Positions 28,327 to 39,044 of a stretch of 64,000 nt of DNA are shown here, piece after piece. A program made the position numbers and the translations under genes. The DNA comes from Phocaeicola massiliensis B84634 = Timone 84634 = DSM 17679 = JCM 13223 (GTDB lineage Bacteria > Bacteroidota > Bacteroidia > Bacteroidales > Bacteroidaceae). The DNA is taken from NCBI RefSeq assembly GCF_000382445.1, contig NZ_KB905472.1:3052103-3116102 (forward strand), given 5' to 3'. The notes beneath the pieces were generated by a model, which ran no database searches, was not told where the DNA came from, and worked only from the letters and a program-made list of their open reading frames with translations. Position 1 is the first letter of the stretch; each line of letters opens with the position of its first letter.

Positions 28327-31300
28327 TTAGAAATTAATCTGTGCACCCACTGATACAGAACGCATCATCGGGTAAGATGAAGAAATCGATTCCGGATCAA
28401 AGACATCAGGCACACCTGAAATCTCAAATAAATTATAACCAGAAAGATTCAAAGTAACACTATTCATTCCTACTTTAGTAACCCATGACTTAGGTAAGCT
28501 ATAGCCCAAAGACAAAGTTTTTAAACGAATATATGCAGCATTGTACAAATTTCCTGTATGTGCAATGCTTGAATTCTGAGTTCTACCATACATATGATAT
28601 TTCGCATTGGTACGGTCAGGACGCCATGAATTATTATAAGTGTCACGGTTTCCGGAAGTATTATTTCCTCCCCATAAAGCACGATCTGTTATACAAACAT
28701 CACGCTTAGCAACTCCCTGAAAGAAAATACCAAGAGATATATTTTTCCATGAAACATTACCATTTAAGCCAAAACGGAAACGCGGAGTACTGTTACCAAT
28801 AACTTTACGGTCACCTGGATTATAAATAGTATTCTGTCCTGTAGAAACTTTACCATCTGCACCTACACTACTTCTGTGTTCATCATCACCTTCTTTTCCA
28901 CCATAATCTTCAAAACGAAGATCTCCCGGATACCATGTAGAACCTAGATCTGACTGTGAAGCACCTTGTAATATTTGTTTTCCATTTTCATCTGTTATAA
29001 AATCATCTTCTTGCAAAATACCTAAACTGTTATATCCCCAAATCTCACCCATTGTTTTACCTGCATATAAAGAAGAAAGTAATTTATTAGGATTACCATC
29101 AAAGCGAACTACCTTTGTTATATAGTCAGACAATACAAAACTTACATCATAATTTATCCCATTAGCCAAACGGTCCTTCCATTTCAGGCTCAATTCCCAT
29201 CCATTCGTACGCAATATACCTGAATTCTTTTTAGGTGCCGATGCTCCTAAGACACTAGGATATTTATCACCTGCCATTAAAATATCTTTGGTTCGACGAG
29301 AATACCAATCAAAAGTAAAATCTAAACGATTCCCCAATAAAGCCACATCAATACCGAAGTCAATAGTAGTCGCTGTTTCCCAAGTCAAATTTGGAGAAAT
29401 CAGTCCCGAAGGAGAAATTCCCATTGGACGGCTTCCCCCCATATCCCAATTTACAAAACCTACACTACCATACTCGGGAATATATGCATAATTAGAAACA
29501 TTCTGATTACCCAAAGATCCCCATGAAGCTCTTAACTTCAAATTATCCAGCCAAGTAAGATTATTTTTTATAAATGATTCTTCAGAAACTCTCCAACCTG
29601 CGGAGAAGGAAGGGAAAAATTTAAAACGGTCTTCTTTGCGGAAACGTGAGGTACCATCATAACGACCATTGAACTCAAACAGATAACGATCATTAAAAAT
29701 ATAGTTAACACGGGCAAAAGCTCCACGAATAGCCCAATGTTCTGCACTATCATAAGCATATTGATTGCCAGTAGTAGCATTTATCACTGGGATATTAGGA
29801 GTCAAAATACCCTGAGCTTTCGCTCCTGTGTAACGATAAGTATACCACTCCTGATTAAAACCTGCTACAGCACCCACATAATGTTTTCCAAATGTTTTAT
29901 CAAAATTAGCATAAGCATTGATAGTATAATAATCAGAATGGGTTACTTGTTCTAAAATACTAGAAGGATCGGTATGAGTCTTCACTGTAGATGTCCAATT
30001 ATCTACTACATACTCACGAGTTGGAACCACTTCTTTGTAATAGTATTCATTCGGACGATAAGAGAACTCACCCTTCAAGCTCAAACCATCCATCAAAGTT
30101 ATAGTAGGATTGATGCTGAACACCGCATTAGTACGTTTGGTTTCTTTCGTAGCTCCATAAGCTAACCAACCTATAATATTATCAGTCCACATCTCTCCTA
30201 GCGGGTCTGTTGCGGCAGTTTTTACCGGTGCACACACATTACGTTCCGGTTCTCCCATCATAGCAGACCATAAGGACCCTTTTTGTGGGTTTATGTATGG
30301 TTCATCCAAATTAGAGACATTATAACTAATCTTGGCATTGACTTTAAACCACTTGGTGATTTCTGAATCAATACTCATCAATCCATTAAAACGATTTTGC
30401 TTATCTGTATTTATTTTATACATTCCCTCTTGATGCTGATATCCCAAAGACAAATAATAGCGGCTTTTTGCTGTTCCGCCACTAATGCTAGCTGTATGTT
30501 TTTGCAATGGTGTCCAGTCTCTTACAACTTCTTCAAACGGATTCATGCTTGAGACCCATGAGAATTTTGATGTACTTCCCTGCTGATAAATCCAAGCATT
30601 TTCTGCTGTAGGATTTTCCATCCATTTTTTCTTGGCTTCCAACAGCTGCATACTCCAATCCGAGACAGAGTTACCAGTCCATTCTGTACGTTCATTCTCG
30701 GCCAATTGCAATGTATAAGCATCCATAATATCAGGACGATGTGATGGAGTATTCCACTGCATACTAAAATTATAAGTAACTGTAGGTCTTTGTTCTTTTT
30801 GACCTGACTTAGTGGTAACCAACATTACACCATATGTAGCGCGAGCACCATAAATGGCAGCTGAAGCTGCATCCTTCAATAAAGAAATGCTCTCAATATC
30901 ATTAGGATTCAACATGTTAAGATAAGTAGCATCCATTTGTATACCATCAACCAAAATCAAAGGGCTACCTTCATCAACCTGCCATTTGCCATTTGAATCC
31001 TGGCTCATTGAAGTACCCCCACGAACATTAAAAGAAGGAACAGCCCCAGGGGAAGCGCTTGTTGCTGAAACGTTCAAATTAGGAAGTACGCCTTGCAAAG
31101 CCTGACCAATATTTGCAACTGGTTTATTTGCAAGAGCTTCACTGGAAACAGAAGCTACAGCACCAGTTAAATTTACCTTTTTCTGAGTACCAAAACCAAC
31201 TACAACTACTTCATCCAGCGTTTTAGAATCTTCCACCAAACAAACTTCAGTTTTAGTTCCTGCCTTTATAGTCTGTGGAACATAGCCAATATAAGAGACT

Positions 31301-31776
31301 AAAATACTTGCACCTTTAGAAACACTCAATTGATAATTACCATCAATATCTGTAATTACACCATTAACTGTACCTTTTTCTACAACATTTGCTCCAATTA
31401 TCGGCTCACCTGTAGCATCGACAACTTTTCCTTTAACTGTCACCTTACTACCTTGTGTTTCTGTATTCTTCTTATTGTTAGGAAACAATACGATTTGAGA
31501 ATTTGTTATCTCAAAACCAATTCCAACCGGATTCAACATTTTATCCATAGCCTTACGAACAGTTTCATTCTGTACGGAAAGGCTAACTTTAACCTTAATA
31601 TTGACTTCAGTGGGATTATAAAAAAATGTATAGCCACTGGCTTTCTCTACTTTCGGCATAGCCTCTGATAGAGGAATATTTGAGAAAGAAAGGGAAAAAC
31701 GCTTTTCTGTTTGAGCCATTAGAAAGGTTGTACAAAAAAGCATTAAAATAAATGCAGAATATTTCTTTAAATTCAT
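28327..31776 (-). CDS. SusC/RagA TonB-dependent transporter with STN signalling domain
   Basis: 1149 residues from the ATG at 31774-31776 (MNLKKYSAF); an upstream ATG would add 18 residues ahead of the signal peptide. Order: signal peptide (to LMAQ, about 23), an STN domain (about 28-110), a carboxypeptidase-regulatory-like domain (VKGKVVDATGEPIIGANVVE), TonB box DEVVVVGFGTQ, plug and 22-strand barrel ending in SVGAQINF. The STN domain is the part that contacts FecR anti-sigma factors, and the FecR and sigma genes lie directly upstream. It imports oligosaccharides with the SusD partner. Confidence 0.95.
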   Translation of the reverse strand: MNLKKYSAFILMLFCTTFLMAQTEKRFSLSFSNIPLSEAMPKVEKASGYTFFYNPTEVNIKVKVSLSVQNETVRKAMDKMLNPVGIGFEITNSQIVLFPNNKKNTETQGSKVTVKGKVVDATGEPIIGANVVEKGTVNGVITDIDGNYQLSVSKGASILVSYIGYVPQTIKAGTKTEVCLVEDSKTLDEVVVVGFGTQKKVNLTGAVASVSSEALANKPVANIGQALQGVLPNLNVSATSASPGAVPSFNVRGGTSMSQDSNGKWQVDEGSPLILVDGIQMDATYLNMLNPNDIESISLLKDAASAAIYGARATYGVMLVTTKSGQKEQRPTVTYNFSMQWNTPSHRPDIMDAYTLQLAENERTEWTGNSVSDWSMQLLEAKKKWMENPTAENAWIYQQGSTSKFSWVSSMNPFEEVVRDWTPLQKHTASISGGTAKSRYYLSLGYQHQEGMYKINTDKQNRFNGLMSIDSEITKWFKVNAKISYNVSNLDEPYINPQKGSLWSAMMGEPERNVCAPVKTAATDPLGEMWTDNIIGWLAYGATKETKRTNAVFSINPTITLMDGLSLKGEFSYRPNEYYYKEVVPTREYVVDNWTSTVKTHTDPSSILEQVTHSDYYTINAYANFDKTFGKHYVGAVAGFNQEWYTYRYTGAKAQGILTPNIPVINATTGNQYAYDSAEHWAIRGAFARVNYIFNDRYLFEFNGRYDGTSRFRKEDRFKFFPSFSAGWRVSEESFIKNNLTWLDNLKLRASWGSLGNQNVSNYAYIPEYGSVGFVNWDMGGSRPMGISPSGLISPNLTWETATTIDFGIDVALLGNRLDFTFDWYSRRTKDILMAGDKYPSVLGASAPKKNSGILRTNGWELSLKWKDRLANGINYDVSFVLSDYITKVVRFDGNPNKLLSSLYAGKTMGEIWGYNSLGILQEDDFITDENGKQILQGASQSDLGSTWYPGDLRFEDYGGKEGDDEHRSSVGADGKVSTGQNTIYNPGDRKVIGNSTPRFRFGLNGNVSWKNISLGIFFQGVAKRDVCITDRALWGGNNTSGNRDTYNNSWRPDRTNAKYHMYGRTQNSSIAHTGNLYNAAYIRLKTLSLGYSLPKSWVTKVGMNSVTLNLSGYNLFEISGVPDVFDPESISSSYPMMRSVSVGAQINF

Positions 31777-31881
31777 ATTTTTGTAGATTATAAAGTTAAC
31801 TAGTGGGGAATAAATGCCCAGAACGACCAAATTCTTTATTCATTCCTCCGGTTAATAATTAATTTAACTCACGTAGAAGAG

Positions 31882-31918
31882 AGGCTGTCTCAAAATGATT
31901 TTTGAGATGGCCTTTTTT
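31882..31918. terminator. Hairpin between fecR-like gene and susC
   Basis: AGGC..TCTCAAAA pairs with TTTTGAGA..GCCT around TGAT, with a T-run on the plus strand. It follows the anti-sigma gene on the minus strand, where the 3' side is only TCTCTT, so termination there is less certain. The same architecture appears at 43245-43275. Confidence 0.6.
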
Positions 31919-31949
31919 ATATCATCAATGTTTCATAGGCATTATATTT

Positions 31950-32963
31950 TTAAGGGTTAGTACTAGATATTTCTTTTATGGTTAACACATTATGTTCATC
32001 GAAATTGTATTCTAACGGATTCAAGCGTGCCATAATACGTACAATTTCCTCTAATGTTTCATGACGTAAAGTAAAACTATAAATATATTTATCAGACAAA
32101 GATGGAGACAGATTAATCTTCACACTATACCACTTAGAAAGAAACCGACAAATGTATCCTAAAGGTTTTCCTTTGAATATAATCTTATCATTAGCCCACG
32201 AACTCATAAAGTGAACATCTCCTCTTTCAATTGACAGAGCATTGTTCAGCTTATTAAATGTTGCCATTTCACCCGGTTGCATAAGACGATGCTCTTTAGA
32301 TGTCTCCAATGATACAGAGCCTTCCACGAGCCCCACATATGTATTAGCAGAGTCAGGATGCGAAGTTACATTAAACTTTGTTCCATGTACAACCACTTTC
32401 ATACCTTCAGTCTCCACTACGAAAGGATGATCTTTATCATGCTTAATATCAAAATATGCTTCACCCAAGAGATTGACCAAACGTGAATTATCATTAAAGT
32501 CAGTATTTAAGGAAAGAGAAGTATTGGTATGCAAACACACTTGAGTACCATCTGACAAATAAACTTTTGACTTACCACTCAAGTTGGTATAAACCTGAGT
32601 GCCCGATTCCGGGCGACCCAAATTTATACCTATATATAATGTACAAGAGAGAGCTATAAGCAAAAAAACAGAAGCAACAGCAGCATAGCGTTTGAAAGAT
32701 ACAGAACGAGTCTTATGAACAGAAGGTTCAGCTTTTACCTCTGTAGTCTTCATTCGTTTCGATAATTCTTTCCAATAATAATTTGTATCGGGAGTGTAAT
32801 TAATAGCATTTTCCTGTACCTTTTGCCACAAAGTTTGTAACTCCTCAAAAATTACCCTATGGTTATCCTCAGCCAACCACACGGTCAAGTCGTGTTCTTC
32901 TTCAGCTGTAATATCGTGTTTCAGCTTTTGAATAATTAGATTCCAGGGTATTTCTTTTTTCAT
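31950..32963 (-). CDS. FecR-family anti-sigma factor
   Basis: 337 residues spanning the inner membrane once (RYAAVASVFLLIALSCTLYIG, cut near residues 91-111). The cytoplasmic N-terminal part binds the ECF sigma factor; the periplasmic FecR domain (LSDGTQVCLHTNTSLSLNT, VVHGTKFNVTSH) senses the STN domain of the SusC protein. The C-terminal DUF4974-like end is present. It lies 77 bases after the sigma gene and 173 before susC. Confidence 0.94.
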   Translation of the reverse strand: MKKEIPWNLIIQKLKHDITAEEEHDLTVWLAEDNHRVIFEELQTLWQKVQENAINYTPDTNYYWKELSKRMKTTEVKAEPSVHKTRSVSFKRYAAVASVFLLIALSCTLYIGINLGRPESGTQVYTNLSGKSKVYLSDGTQVCLHTNTSLSLNTDFNDNSRLVNLLGEAYFDIKHDKDHPFVVETEGMKVVVHGTKFNVTSHPDSANTYVGLVEGSVSLETSKEHRLMQPGEMATFNKLNNALSIERGDVHFMSSWANDKIIFKGKPLGYICRFLSKWYSVKINLSPSLSDKYIYSFTLRHETLEEIVRIMARLNPLEYNFDEHNVLTIKEISSTNP

Positions 32964-33040
32964 TTCGTATGTCTTTTTAGCTTTTTACAACCGTATGACA
33001 CATCAAAATGAAATAACCCTTATTCAAAAAAGAGTTTTTT

Positions 33041-33586
33041 TTAAAAAAGATAGATATATTTTTCGTCCAAGAAGTTCTTTATTAATTTTAAAGCTTTAGT
33101 TATCTGAGCTTCTACCGTTTTTATTGAGATTTGCATTTTTTCTGCTATTTCTCTATTTGAGAGGTTTTCATGCCGACTATATTGAAAAACCTCCCGACAT
33201 TTATCGGGTAATGCACAAATAGCCTCCATAATAAGATGTTGCAATTCCTCCATTTCAAGAGCCGAGATATCTTCATCTCTTATTTCCTCTTCCACTTCTT
33301 CAAGACGAAGCATTGAACGATTGTCACGCAGATAATTTAAGCACCGGTTGCGGGCTGCCTGAAAAAGGTATGCTTTAAACGAAAGAGTAATATTTATTTC
33401 ATTTCTATGTTCCCAAATATGAACGAAAAGCTCTAATATAAGCTCTTCAGCATCTTGGGTATCTGATACATAGACATGCGCAAAACGACATAACGATGCA
33501 AAATAAGTATCAAATAAATACTTAAACGCTTGCTCATTACCGCTTTGAATGAGTTTCAATAACAATATATCGTCATTAATGCTCAT
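33041..33586 (-). CDS. ECF-type RNA polymerase sigma-70 factor
   Basis: 181 residues. Region 2 is at about 20-90 (FKYLFDTYFASLCRFA, FKAYLFQAARNRCLNYL) and region 4 at about 125-175 (ALPDKCREVFQYSRHENLSN, MQISIKTVEAQITKAL). It pairs with the FecR-like gene downstream; together they are expected to switch on susCD, and possibly the enzyme operon, when the cognate glycan passes the SusC transporter. Confidence 0.95.
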   Translation of the reverse strand: MSINDDILLLKLIQSGNEQAFKYLFDTYFASLCRFAHVYVSDTQDAEELILELFVHIWEHRNEINITLSFKAYLFQAARNRCLNYLRDNRSMLRLEEVEEEIRDEDISALEMEELQHLIMEAICALPDKCREVFQYSRHENLSNREIAEKMQISIKTVEAQITKALKLIKNFLDEKYIYLF

Positions 33587-33603
33587 AAAATAATTATTGA
33601 ACG

Positions 33604-33611
33604 CAAAGATA
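33604..33611 (-). promoter_or_regulatory. -7 element of the ECF sigma gene
   Basis: Minus strand TATCTTTG, 18 bases before the ATG at 33586. It fits TAnnTTTG; no clear -33 is seen. Confidence 0.5.
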
Positions 33612-33628
33612 GGAATTAAATAAGAGAA

Positions 33629-33665
33629 AGCCGCCTGAAAGATAATACTTATCTCACAAACGGCT
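33629..33665 (-). terminator. Probable terminator after waaA
   Basis: Minus strand AGCCG pairs with CGGCT and an inner AGATAA pairs with TTATCT around GTA; TTTCTCTT follows. It lies 25 bases past the waaA stop. Confidence 0.55.
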
Positions 33666-33689
33666 CTTATTATTATACTTTAAACTAGA

Positions 33690-34910
33690 TTACAACCGAA
33701 TTGCTCTCATAATCTTCTCCAAGGCTCCGGAATTATTCTTCACATAATCTCCGGCTGCATTTCCCGCCTGCTGCAAATAGCTGTTATCAGTCAGGAATCT
33801 ATCCATCAAACGTTTAAATTCCTCATAATCATTGATTTCAAACCCACCCTTCTTTTCTAAAAGATGTTGAGCCTCACGGAATTTCTTATTGTTCGGACCA
33901 AAAATAACCGGAATGCCGTACACAGCTGCCTCAAGCACATTATGAATACCAACTCCAAATCCTCCACCGATATACGAAATTTCCCCATAACGGTAAATGG
34001 ATGAAAGCAACCCATAACAATCAATAATCAGGCAATCGGCTTTCGATACATTTTCTGCTGTTGCCTCTGTATAACGGACACAAGGACGCTTTACCTTCTC
34101 CATGATTTCTTTCAAATGGCTGTCACTCACCACATGAGGGGCTATGACCAACTTCATTTCGGGGTGTTCATTAAAGTACCTGATAAAAATATCTTCATCA
34201 GGTCCCCACGAACTACCGGCAACAAAAGTCTTCGAATTTCCTTTAAATGCTTTTACCAAAGGGAGATCCTTGGCAACAGTGCAAATATCCAATACCCGAT
34301 CAAAACGAGTATCACCTACAATCGTTACATCAGTAACACCGATACTTGCCAACAGTTTTTCAGAGACTTCATTCTGCACAAATAAATGTGAAAAAGTCTT
34401 CAGCACTTTACGGTAATCCTTACCATACCAACGGAAAAAAATCTGATTCGGGCGGAATATAGACGAAACACTATAAACCGGAATACCTTTCTTATAAAGT
34501 GTATTCAAATAATTCTGCCAAAATTCATACTTTATAAAGAATACCATACAGGGATTCACCATCTCGATAAAACGCCTCACATTACGAGGTGTATCAAAGG
34601 GCAGATAACACACAATATCAGCCCCTTGATAGTTTTTTCTCACTTCATACCCTGAAGGAGAAAAAAAAGTCTGCAATATTCTATACTCAGGGTGCTCCTT
34701 ACGAATACGCTCAATTAATGGACGTCCTTGTTCAAACTCGCCCAAAGATGCTGCATGAAACCAGATATAACGGGCATTCCGGTCAATCTTGTCACGCAGG
34801 ATATCAAATACCTCCCGATGACCTTTCACCATCTTGGCAGGCTTGGAGCTGAACAATGCAGCCAGCTTAACCCCGAATAGATAAATATAGATGACTAGAT
34901 TATAAATCAT
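33690..34910 (-). CDS. waaA: 3-deoxy-D-manno-octulosonic acid transferase
   Basis: Inner-membrane GT30 enzyme that adds Kdo from CMP-Kdo to lipid A precursor. It has 406 residues, normal length, with an N-terminal membrane anchor (YNLVIYIYLFGVKLAALF). The catalytic-base Glu sits in WFHAASLGEFEQGRPLI; the C-terminal domain has SYIGGGFGVGIHNVLEAA. It follows gltX by 11 bases and likely shares its mRNA. Confidence 0.94.
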   Translation of the reverse strand: MIYNLVIYIYLFGVKLAALFSSKPAKMVKGHREVFDILRDKIDRNARYIWFHAASLGEFEQGRPLIERIRKEHPEYRILQTFFSPSGYEVRKNYQGADIVCYLPFDTPRNVRRFIEMVNPCMVFFIKYEFWQNYLNTLYKKGIPVYSVSSIFRPNQIFFRWYGKDYRKVLKTFSHLFVQNEVSEKLLASIGVTDVTIVGDTRFDRVLDICTVAKDLPLVKAFKGNSKTFVAGSSWGPDEDIFIRYFNEHPEMKLVIAPHVVSDSHLKEIMEKVKRPCVRYTEATAENVSKADCLIIDCYGLLSSIYRYGEISYIGGGFGVGIHNVLEAAVYGIPVIFGPNNKKFREAQHLLEKKGGFEINDYEEFKRLMDRFLTDNSYLQQAGNAAGDYVKNNSGALEKIMRAIRL

Positions 34911-34921
34911 GATTCACGGTA

Positions 34922-36439
34922 TTACTTGAGCACTTCCACAGCCCGGCGAATGCGTCTCAATGTTTCTTCTTTTCCTAAAACAGCAGAAATATCAAACATG
35001 TGCGGCCCTTTGCCCTCGCCTACCAATGTCAAACGGAAGGCATTCATGATATTGCCCAAATGATAACCTTTATCTTCTATCCATTTCATTACTACCTTTT
35101 CCTGATTCTCCAATGAGAAATCATCCAATGCTTCCAATACATCGGCAAGCTCCAACATACGCTCGGGAGAGTCTTCTTTCCAGCGTTTCTTGGTAGTCTT
35201 CTCATCGTACTCCATCGGAGCGACAAAGAAGAACTTGCAGGTTCCCCACAAATCTTTAATGAAACTAACGCGGTCTTTCATCAATCCCACCACTGTTATC
35301 ACTTTATCCATAGGAGCCTCTATGCCGTTTTCTTTCAGGACAGGCATAAACAAAGCTGCTATTTCAGCATTGTCTTTCTTCAATATATATTCGTGATTAA
35401 ACCACTTCCCTTTTTCAAAATCAAATTTTGCACCGGCCTTACTGCAATGGCTTAAGTTAAACAATTGCACCAATTCATCCAATGACATGATTTCTTGGTC
35501 ATTACCCGGATTCCATCCCAACAAAGCAAGGAAATTGATAACAGCTTCAGGCAAATATCCCGACTCGCGATATCCGGATGATACTTCTCCGGTTTTAGGA
35601 TCATGCCATTCCAATGGGAATACGGGGAAACCAAGACGGTCACCGTCACGCTTACTCAGCTTTCCATTTCCATCCGGCTTCAACAATAACGGCAGGTGAG
35701 CGAATTCAGGCATCGTATCTTCCCAACCGAAAGCACGGTATAACAATACATGTAAAGGAGCAGAAGGCAACCATTCCTCTCCACGAATAACATGAGAGAC
35801 TTCCATTAAATGATCATCCACGATATTTGCCAAATGATAAGTAGGCAACTCGTCTGCAGATTTATATAATACTTTATCATCAAGAATGGACGAATTTATC
35901 ACCACTTCACCACGAATAATATCATGTACATGAACATCTTCATTAGGTTCTATCTTAAAACGTACCACATACTGTTTTCCTTCTGCTACCAATGCATCAA
36001 CTTCTTCTTTCGACATTGTCAAAGAGTTGCGCATGGTCATACGGGTTGAAGCATCATACTGAAAGTTAGGAATCTCCTTACGTTTCGCATCCAACTCTTC
36101 AGGAGTATCAAAAGCAATATAAGCTTTGTCGTTATCCAACAAGACTTGCACATATTTTTTATAAATATCGCGACGTTCAGACTGACGATACGGACCGAAA
36201 TTACCACCAAAACTTACGCCTTCATCAAACGTAATCCCCAACCACTTGAACGATTCGATAATGTATTCTTCCGCTCCCGGAACAAAACGATTTGAATCGG
36301 TATCTTCTATACGGAAAATTAAATCTCCACCGTGCTGACGAGCAAACAGGTAGTTATACAAAGCAGTGCGCACACCACCAATATGCAACGCTCCCGTTGG
36401 ACTCGGAGCAAAACGAACTCTTACTTTTCTTTCTGACAT
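34922..36439 (-). CDS. gltX: Glutamyl-tRNA synthetase
   Basis: Charges tRNA-Glu. It has 505 residues from the ATG at 36437-36439 ([16 protein letters not shown]); an upstream ATG would add 23 residues before the conserved start. The class I signatures are [11 protein letters not shown] (HIGH) and GKLSKRDGD (KMSKS). Its C-terminal anticodon-binding domain is complete. The window does not show whether a separate glutaminyl-tRNA synthetase exists. Confidence 0.97.
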   Translation of the reverse strand: MSERKVRVRFAPSPTGALHIGGVRTALYNYLFARQHGGDLIFRIEDTDSNRFVPGAEEYIIESFKWLGITFDEGVSFGGNFGPYRQSERRDIYKKYVQVLLDNDKAYIAFDTPEELDAKRKEIPNFQYDASTRMTMRNSLTMSKEEVDALVAEGKQYVVRFKIEPNEDVHVHDIIRGEVVINSSILDDKVLYKSADELPTYHLANIVDDHLMEVSHVIRGEEWLPSAPLHVLLYRAFGWEDTMPEFAHLPLLLKPDGNGKLSKRDGDRLGFPVFPLEWHDPKTGEVSSGYRESGYLPEAVINFLALLGWNPGNDQEIMSLDELVQLFNLSHCSKAGAKFDFEKGKWFNHEYILKKDNAEIAALFMPVLKENGIEAPMDKVITVVGLMKDRVSFIKDLWGTCKFFFVAPMEYDEKTTKKRWKEDSPERMLELADVLEALDDFSLENQEKVVMKWIEDKGYHLGNIMNAFRLTLVGEGKGPHMFDISAVLGKEETLRRIRRAVEVLK

Positions 36440-36520
36440 TGTTGTTTTATATAAAATACGCCGCAAAATTAATCTAAATTTCCCGATTTTTTCGTATTTT
36501 GCGCGCAAAAATATACGATT

Positions 36521-38578
36521 ATGAAAAGTTTAAAGACCGGTAAACGGTTTTCATATAAAGATTTGCTGTATAAAAGCCTCATTTTCATTGCCACAGTGTC
36601 AGTTATAGTTTATTTTTTGCCCAATGAAGGCAAATTTAACTATCAATTTGACATCAACAAACCATGGAAGTATGGACTATTACAAGCATCGTTCGATTTC
36701 CCCATTTATAAAAATGACATGCAGGTGCAAAAAGAACAGGATAGTATTCTTGCTACTTACCAGCCCTATTTCCATATAGAAAAGAATGTGGAAAAAGAGA
36801 TGATTGAGAGACTGAGAGAAGACTATAACAAAACACTTCGCCATTCCTTGCCCGGCACAGATTATATAAGATATATAGAGCGCATGCTGAAAGAGATGTA
36901 TAGAAATGGAATTATTGCCGGTAATGACCTCACCCGAATGGAAGAGGACAGCATCACTGCCATACGAACGGTAGAACAGAATACGGCCACAAGTCGGCCG
37001 GTCGGTCAGTTATATACTGTAAAAGATGCTTATGAATACCTGCTGAACGCCGATACCACCCATTACAAGAAGAAGGTTTTGCAGCAGTGCAACTTAAATA
37101 ATTATATTACTCCAAATCTTATTTATGACGAAGCCAAATCTGAAGCAGCACAGAAAGACCTGCTATCCAATATTTCCTATGCAAACGGTTTTGTCTTAAA
37201 CGGTCAAAAAATTATAGACCGCGGAGAAATTGTAAACGAACAGACCTACAATATATTAGAGTCTTTACGAAAAGAATGGGAAAAGCGCAGTGATTCTTTA
37301 CAAGAGAAACGGCTGACACTGGCCGGACAAATACTTTATGTCGGCATCTTCCTGTTTTGCTTCATGGTCTATTTGGATTTGTTCCGTGCCGATTATTATG
37401 AGCGCAAAGGCAGTTTAAGTTTGCTTTTCGCACTGATAGTGCTATTTCCGGTTATCGCCTCCGTCATGGTATCGCAAAGTCTATCCAGTATTTATATCGT
37501 TCCTTTTGCGATGATACCGATTATAGTGCGTATCTTTCTTGACTCGCGAACGGCATTCATGGCTCACGTCACCATCATCCTGCTCTGTTCCATCACATTG
37601 CGTTTCCCTCATGAGTTTATTCTCTTGCAGGTGGTGGCAGGCATGGTATCTATCTATAGCTTACGCGAATTATCACAACGCTCGCAACTTCTGCGCACGG
37701 CTTTGGTAGTTTTTGCCAGTTATGCATTGTTGTATTTTGCTTTTGAGCTGATTCACGAAGATGATTTGACCAAGCTGAATACACGTATGTATATCTACTT
37801 TATGATAAATGGCATTCTACTGCTGTTTGCTTATCCGCTGCTGTTTATTTTGGAAAAGACTTTCGGCTTTACTTCCAATGTTACGCTGGTAGAGCTTTCC
37901 AATATCAACAACAGCTTGCTACGCGAGATGTCGGAGATAGCTCCGGGCACTTTCCAACACTCCCTTCAGATGGCTAATCTGGCAGCAGAAGCAGCCAATA
38001 AAATCGGTGCAAAAAGCCAGTTGGTTCGTACAGGAGCGCTTTACCATGATATAGGTAAAATGGTAAACCCCGCCTTCTTCACCGAGAACCAGTCGGGAGT
38101 AAATCCGCATAAAAGCCTCAACTATGAACAAAGTGCGCAAGTTATCATCAGCCATATCACAGATGGCTTAAAGCTTGCCGAGAAACATAATCTGCCTAAA
38201 GTCATTAAAGACTTTATCAGCACGCATCATGGAAGAGGACTGACTAAGTACTTCTACATTTCCTATAAAAATGAGCACCCTGACGAAGAAGTGGATGCCG
38301 AAAAATTCCGTTATCCGGGTCCCAACCCATTCACCAAGGAGCAAGCCATCCTAATGATGGCCGACTCCGTAGAAGCAGCTTCACGAAGCCTGCCCGAATA
38401 TACAGAAGAAAGTATAGGAACTTTAGTAGACAAAATCATCGACGCGCAAGTTGCAGAAGGATTTTTCAAAGAATGTCCTATCACTTTCAAAGATATCGCC
38501 TTAGTGAAAGCGCTGTTTAAGGAAAAACTGAAAACGATGTATCACACTCGAATCAGTTATCCTGAGTTGAAGAAATAG
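36521..38578 (+). CDS. 7TM-HD family phosphodiesterase (PgpH/YqfF-like)
   Basis: 685 residues: an N-terminal helix (about 17-34), an extracytoplasmic 7TMR-HDED-type domain (to about 265), seven transmembrane helices (about 270-465) and a C-terminal HD domain. HD residues are seen in [17 protein letters not shown] and [15 protein letters not shown]. In the characterised PgpH this domain degrades cyclic di-AMP; assignment of that substrate here is by family. It is divergent from gltX and overlaps the phosphatase gene tail to tail by 26 bases. Confidence 0.93.
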   Translation: MKSLKTGKRFSYKDLLYKSLIFIATVSVIVYFLPNEGKFNYQFDINKPWKYGLLQASFDFPIYKNDMQVQKEQDSILATYQPYFHIEKNVEKEMIERLREDYNKTLRHSLPGTDYIRYIERMLKEMYRNGIIAGNDLTRMEEDSITAIRTVEQNTATSRPVGQLYTVKDAYEYLLNADTTHYKKKVLQQCNLNNYITPNLIYDEAKSEAAQKDLLSNISYANGFVLNGQKIIDRGEIVNEQTYNILESLRKEWEKRSDSLQEKRLTLAGQILYVGIFLFCFMVYLDLFRADYYERKGSLSLLFALIVLFPVIASVMVSQSLSSIYIVPFAMIPIIVRIFLDSRTAFMAHVTIILLCSITLRFPHEFILLQVVAGMVSIYSLRELSQRSQLLRTALVVFASYALLYFAFELIHEDDLTKLNTRMYIYFMINGILLLFAYPLLFILEKTFGFTSNVTLVELSNINNSLLREMSEIAPGTFQHSLQMANLAAEAANKIGAKSQLVRTGALYHDIGKMVNPAFFTENQSGVNPHKSLNYEQSAQVIISHITDGLKLAEKHNLPKVIKDFISTHHGRGLTKYFYISYKNEHPDEEVDAEKFRYPGPNPFTKEQAILMMADSVEAASRSLPEYTEESIGTLVDKIIDAQVAEGFFKECPITFKDIALVKALFKEKLKTMYHTRISYPELKK

Positions 38579-39038
38579 CACGAATACTTTCAAGCAGTCC
38601 GGCGCAAGCGTCTTCCAGAATATCCAATACATTCTCGAAACCTTGCGCCCCTCCATAATAAGGATCGGGTACATAATCCACCATCTTCACCCGACAATAG
38701 TCTGTCATCCGGCGGATTTTCTTCTCTGTTTCCAAATCAGGCGCCCGTTCTATCAAATCCTCTATATTGCGGTCGTCCATACCGATAATCATATCAAAGT
38801 GATAAAAATCATCTGTACAGACAGGGCGGGAACGATGAGTCAGATTGTATCCCCGACGAGAAGCATGCATACGCATACGGCTATCAGGCAGTTCTCCTTG
38901 ATGATAACTCAAGATACCGGCAGAATCAACTTCTATTTCTCTCTCCAGACCTTCTTTTCTAATTAAAGTACGCATAACTTCTTCTGCGGAAGAGGAACGG
39001 CAAATATTGCCGAGGCAAACAAAAAGTATTTTCTTCAT
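38553..39038 (-). CDS. Low-molecular-weight protein tyrosine phosphatase
   Basis: 161 residues. The P-loop VCLGNICRSSSAEE (C-x5-R) is at residues 8-16 of the family numbering and the acid loop is VPDPYYGGAQGFE. It removes phosphate from tyrosine in the cytosol; in bacteria it is often linked with exopolysaccharide control, which is not shown here. Last of an operon priA-PHP-phosphatase, 6 bases after the PHP gene. Confidence 0.94.
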   Translation of the reverse strand: MKKILFVCLGNICRSSSAEEVMRTLIRKEGLEREIEVDSAGILSYHQGELPDSRMRMHASRRGYNLTHRSRPVCTDDFYHFDMIIGMDDRNIEDLIERAPDLETEKKIRRMTDYCRVKMVDYVPDPYYGGAQGFENVLDILEDACAGLLESIRAISSTQDN

Positions 39039-39044
39039 ACAGTT

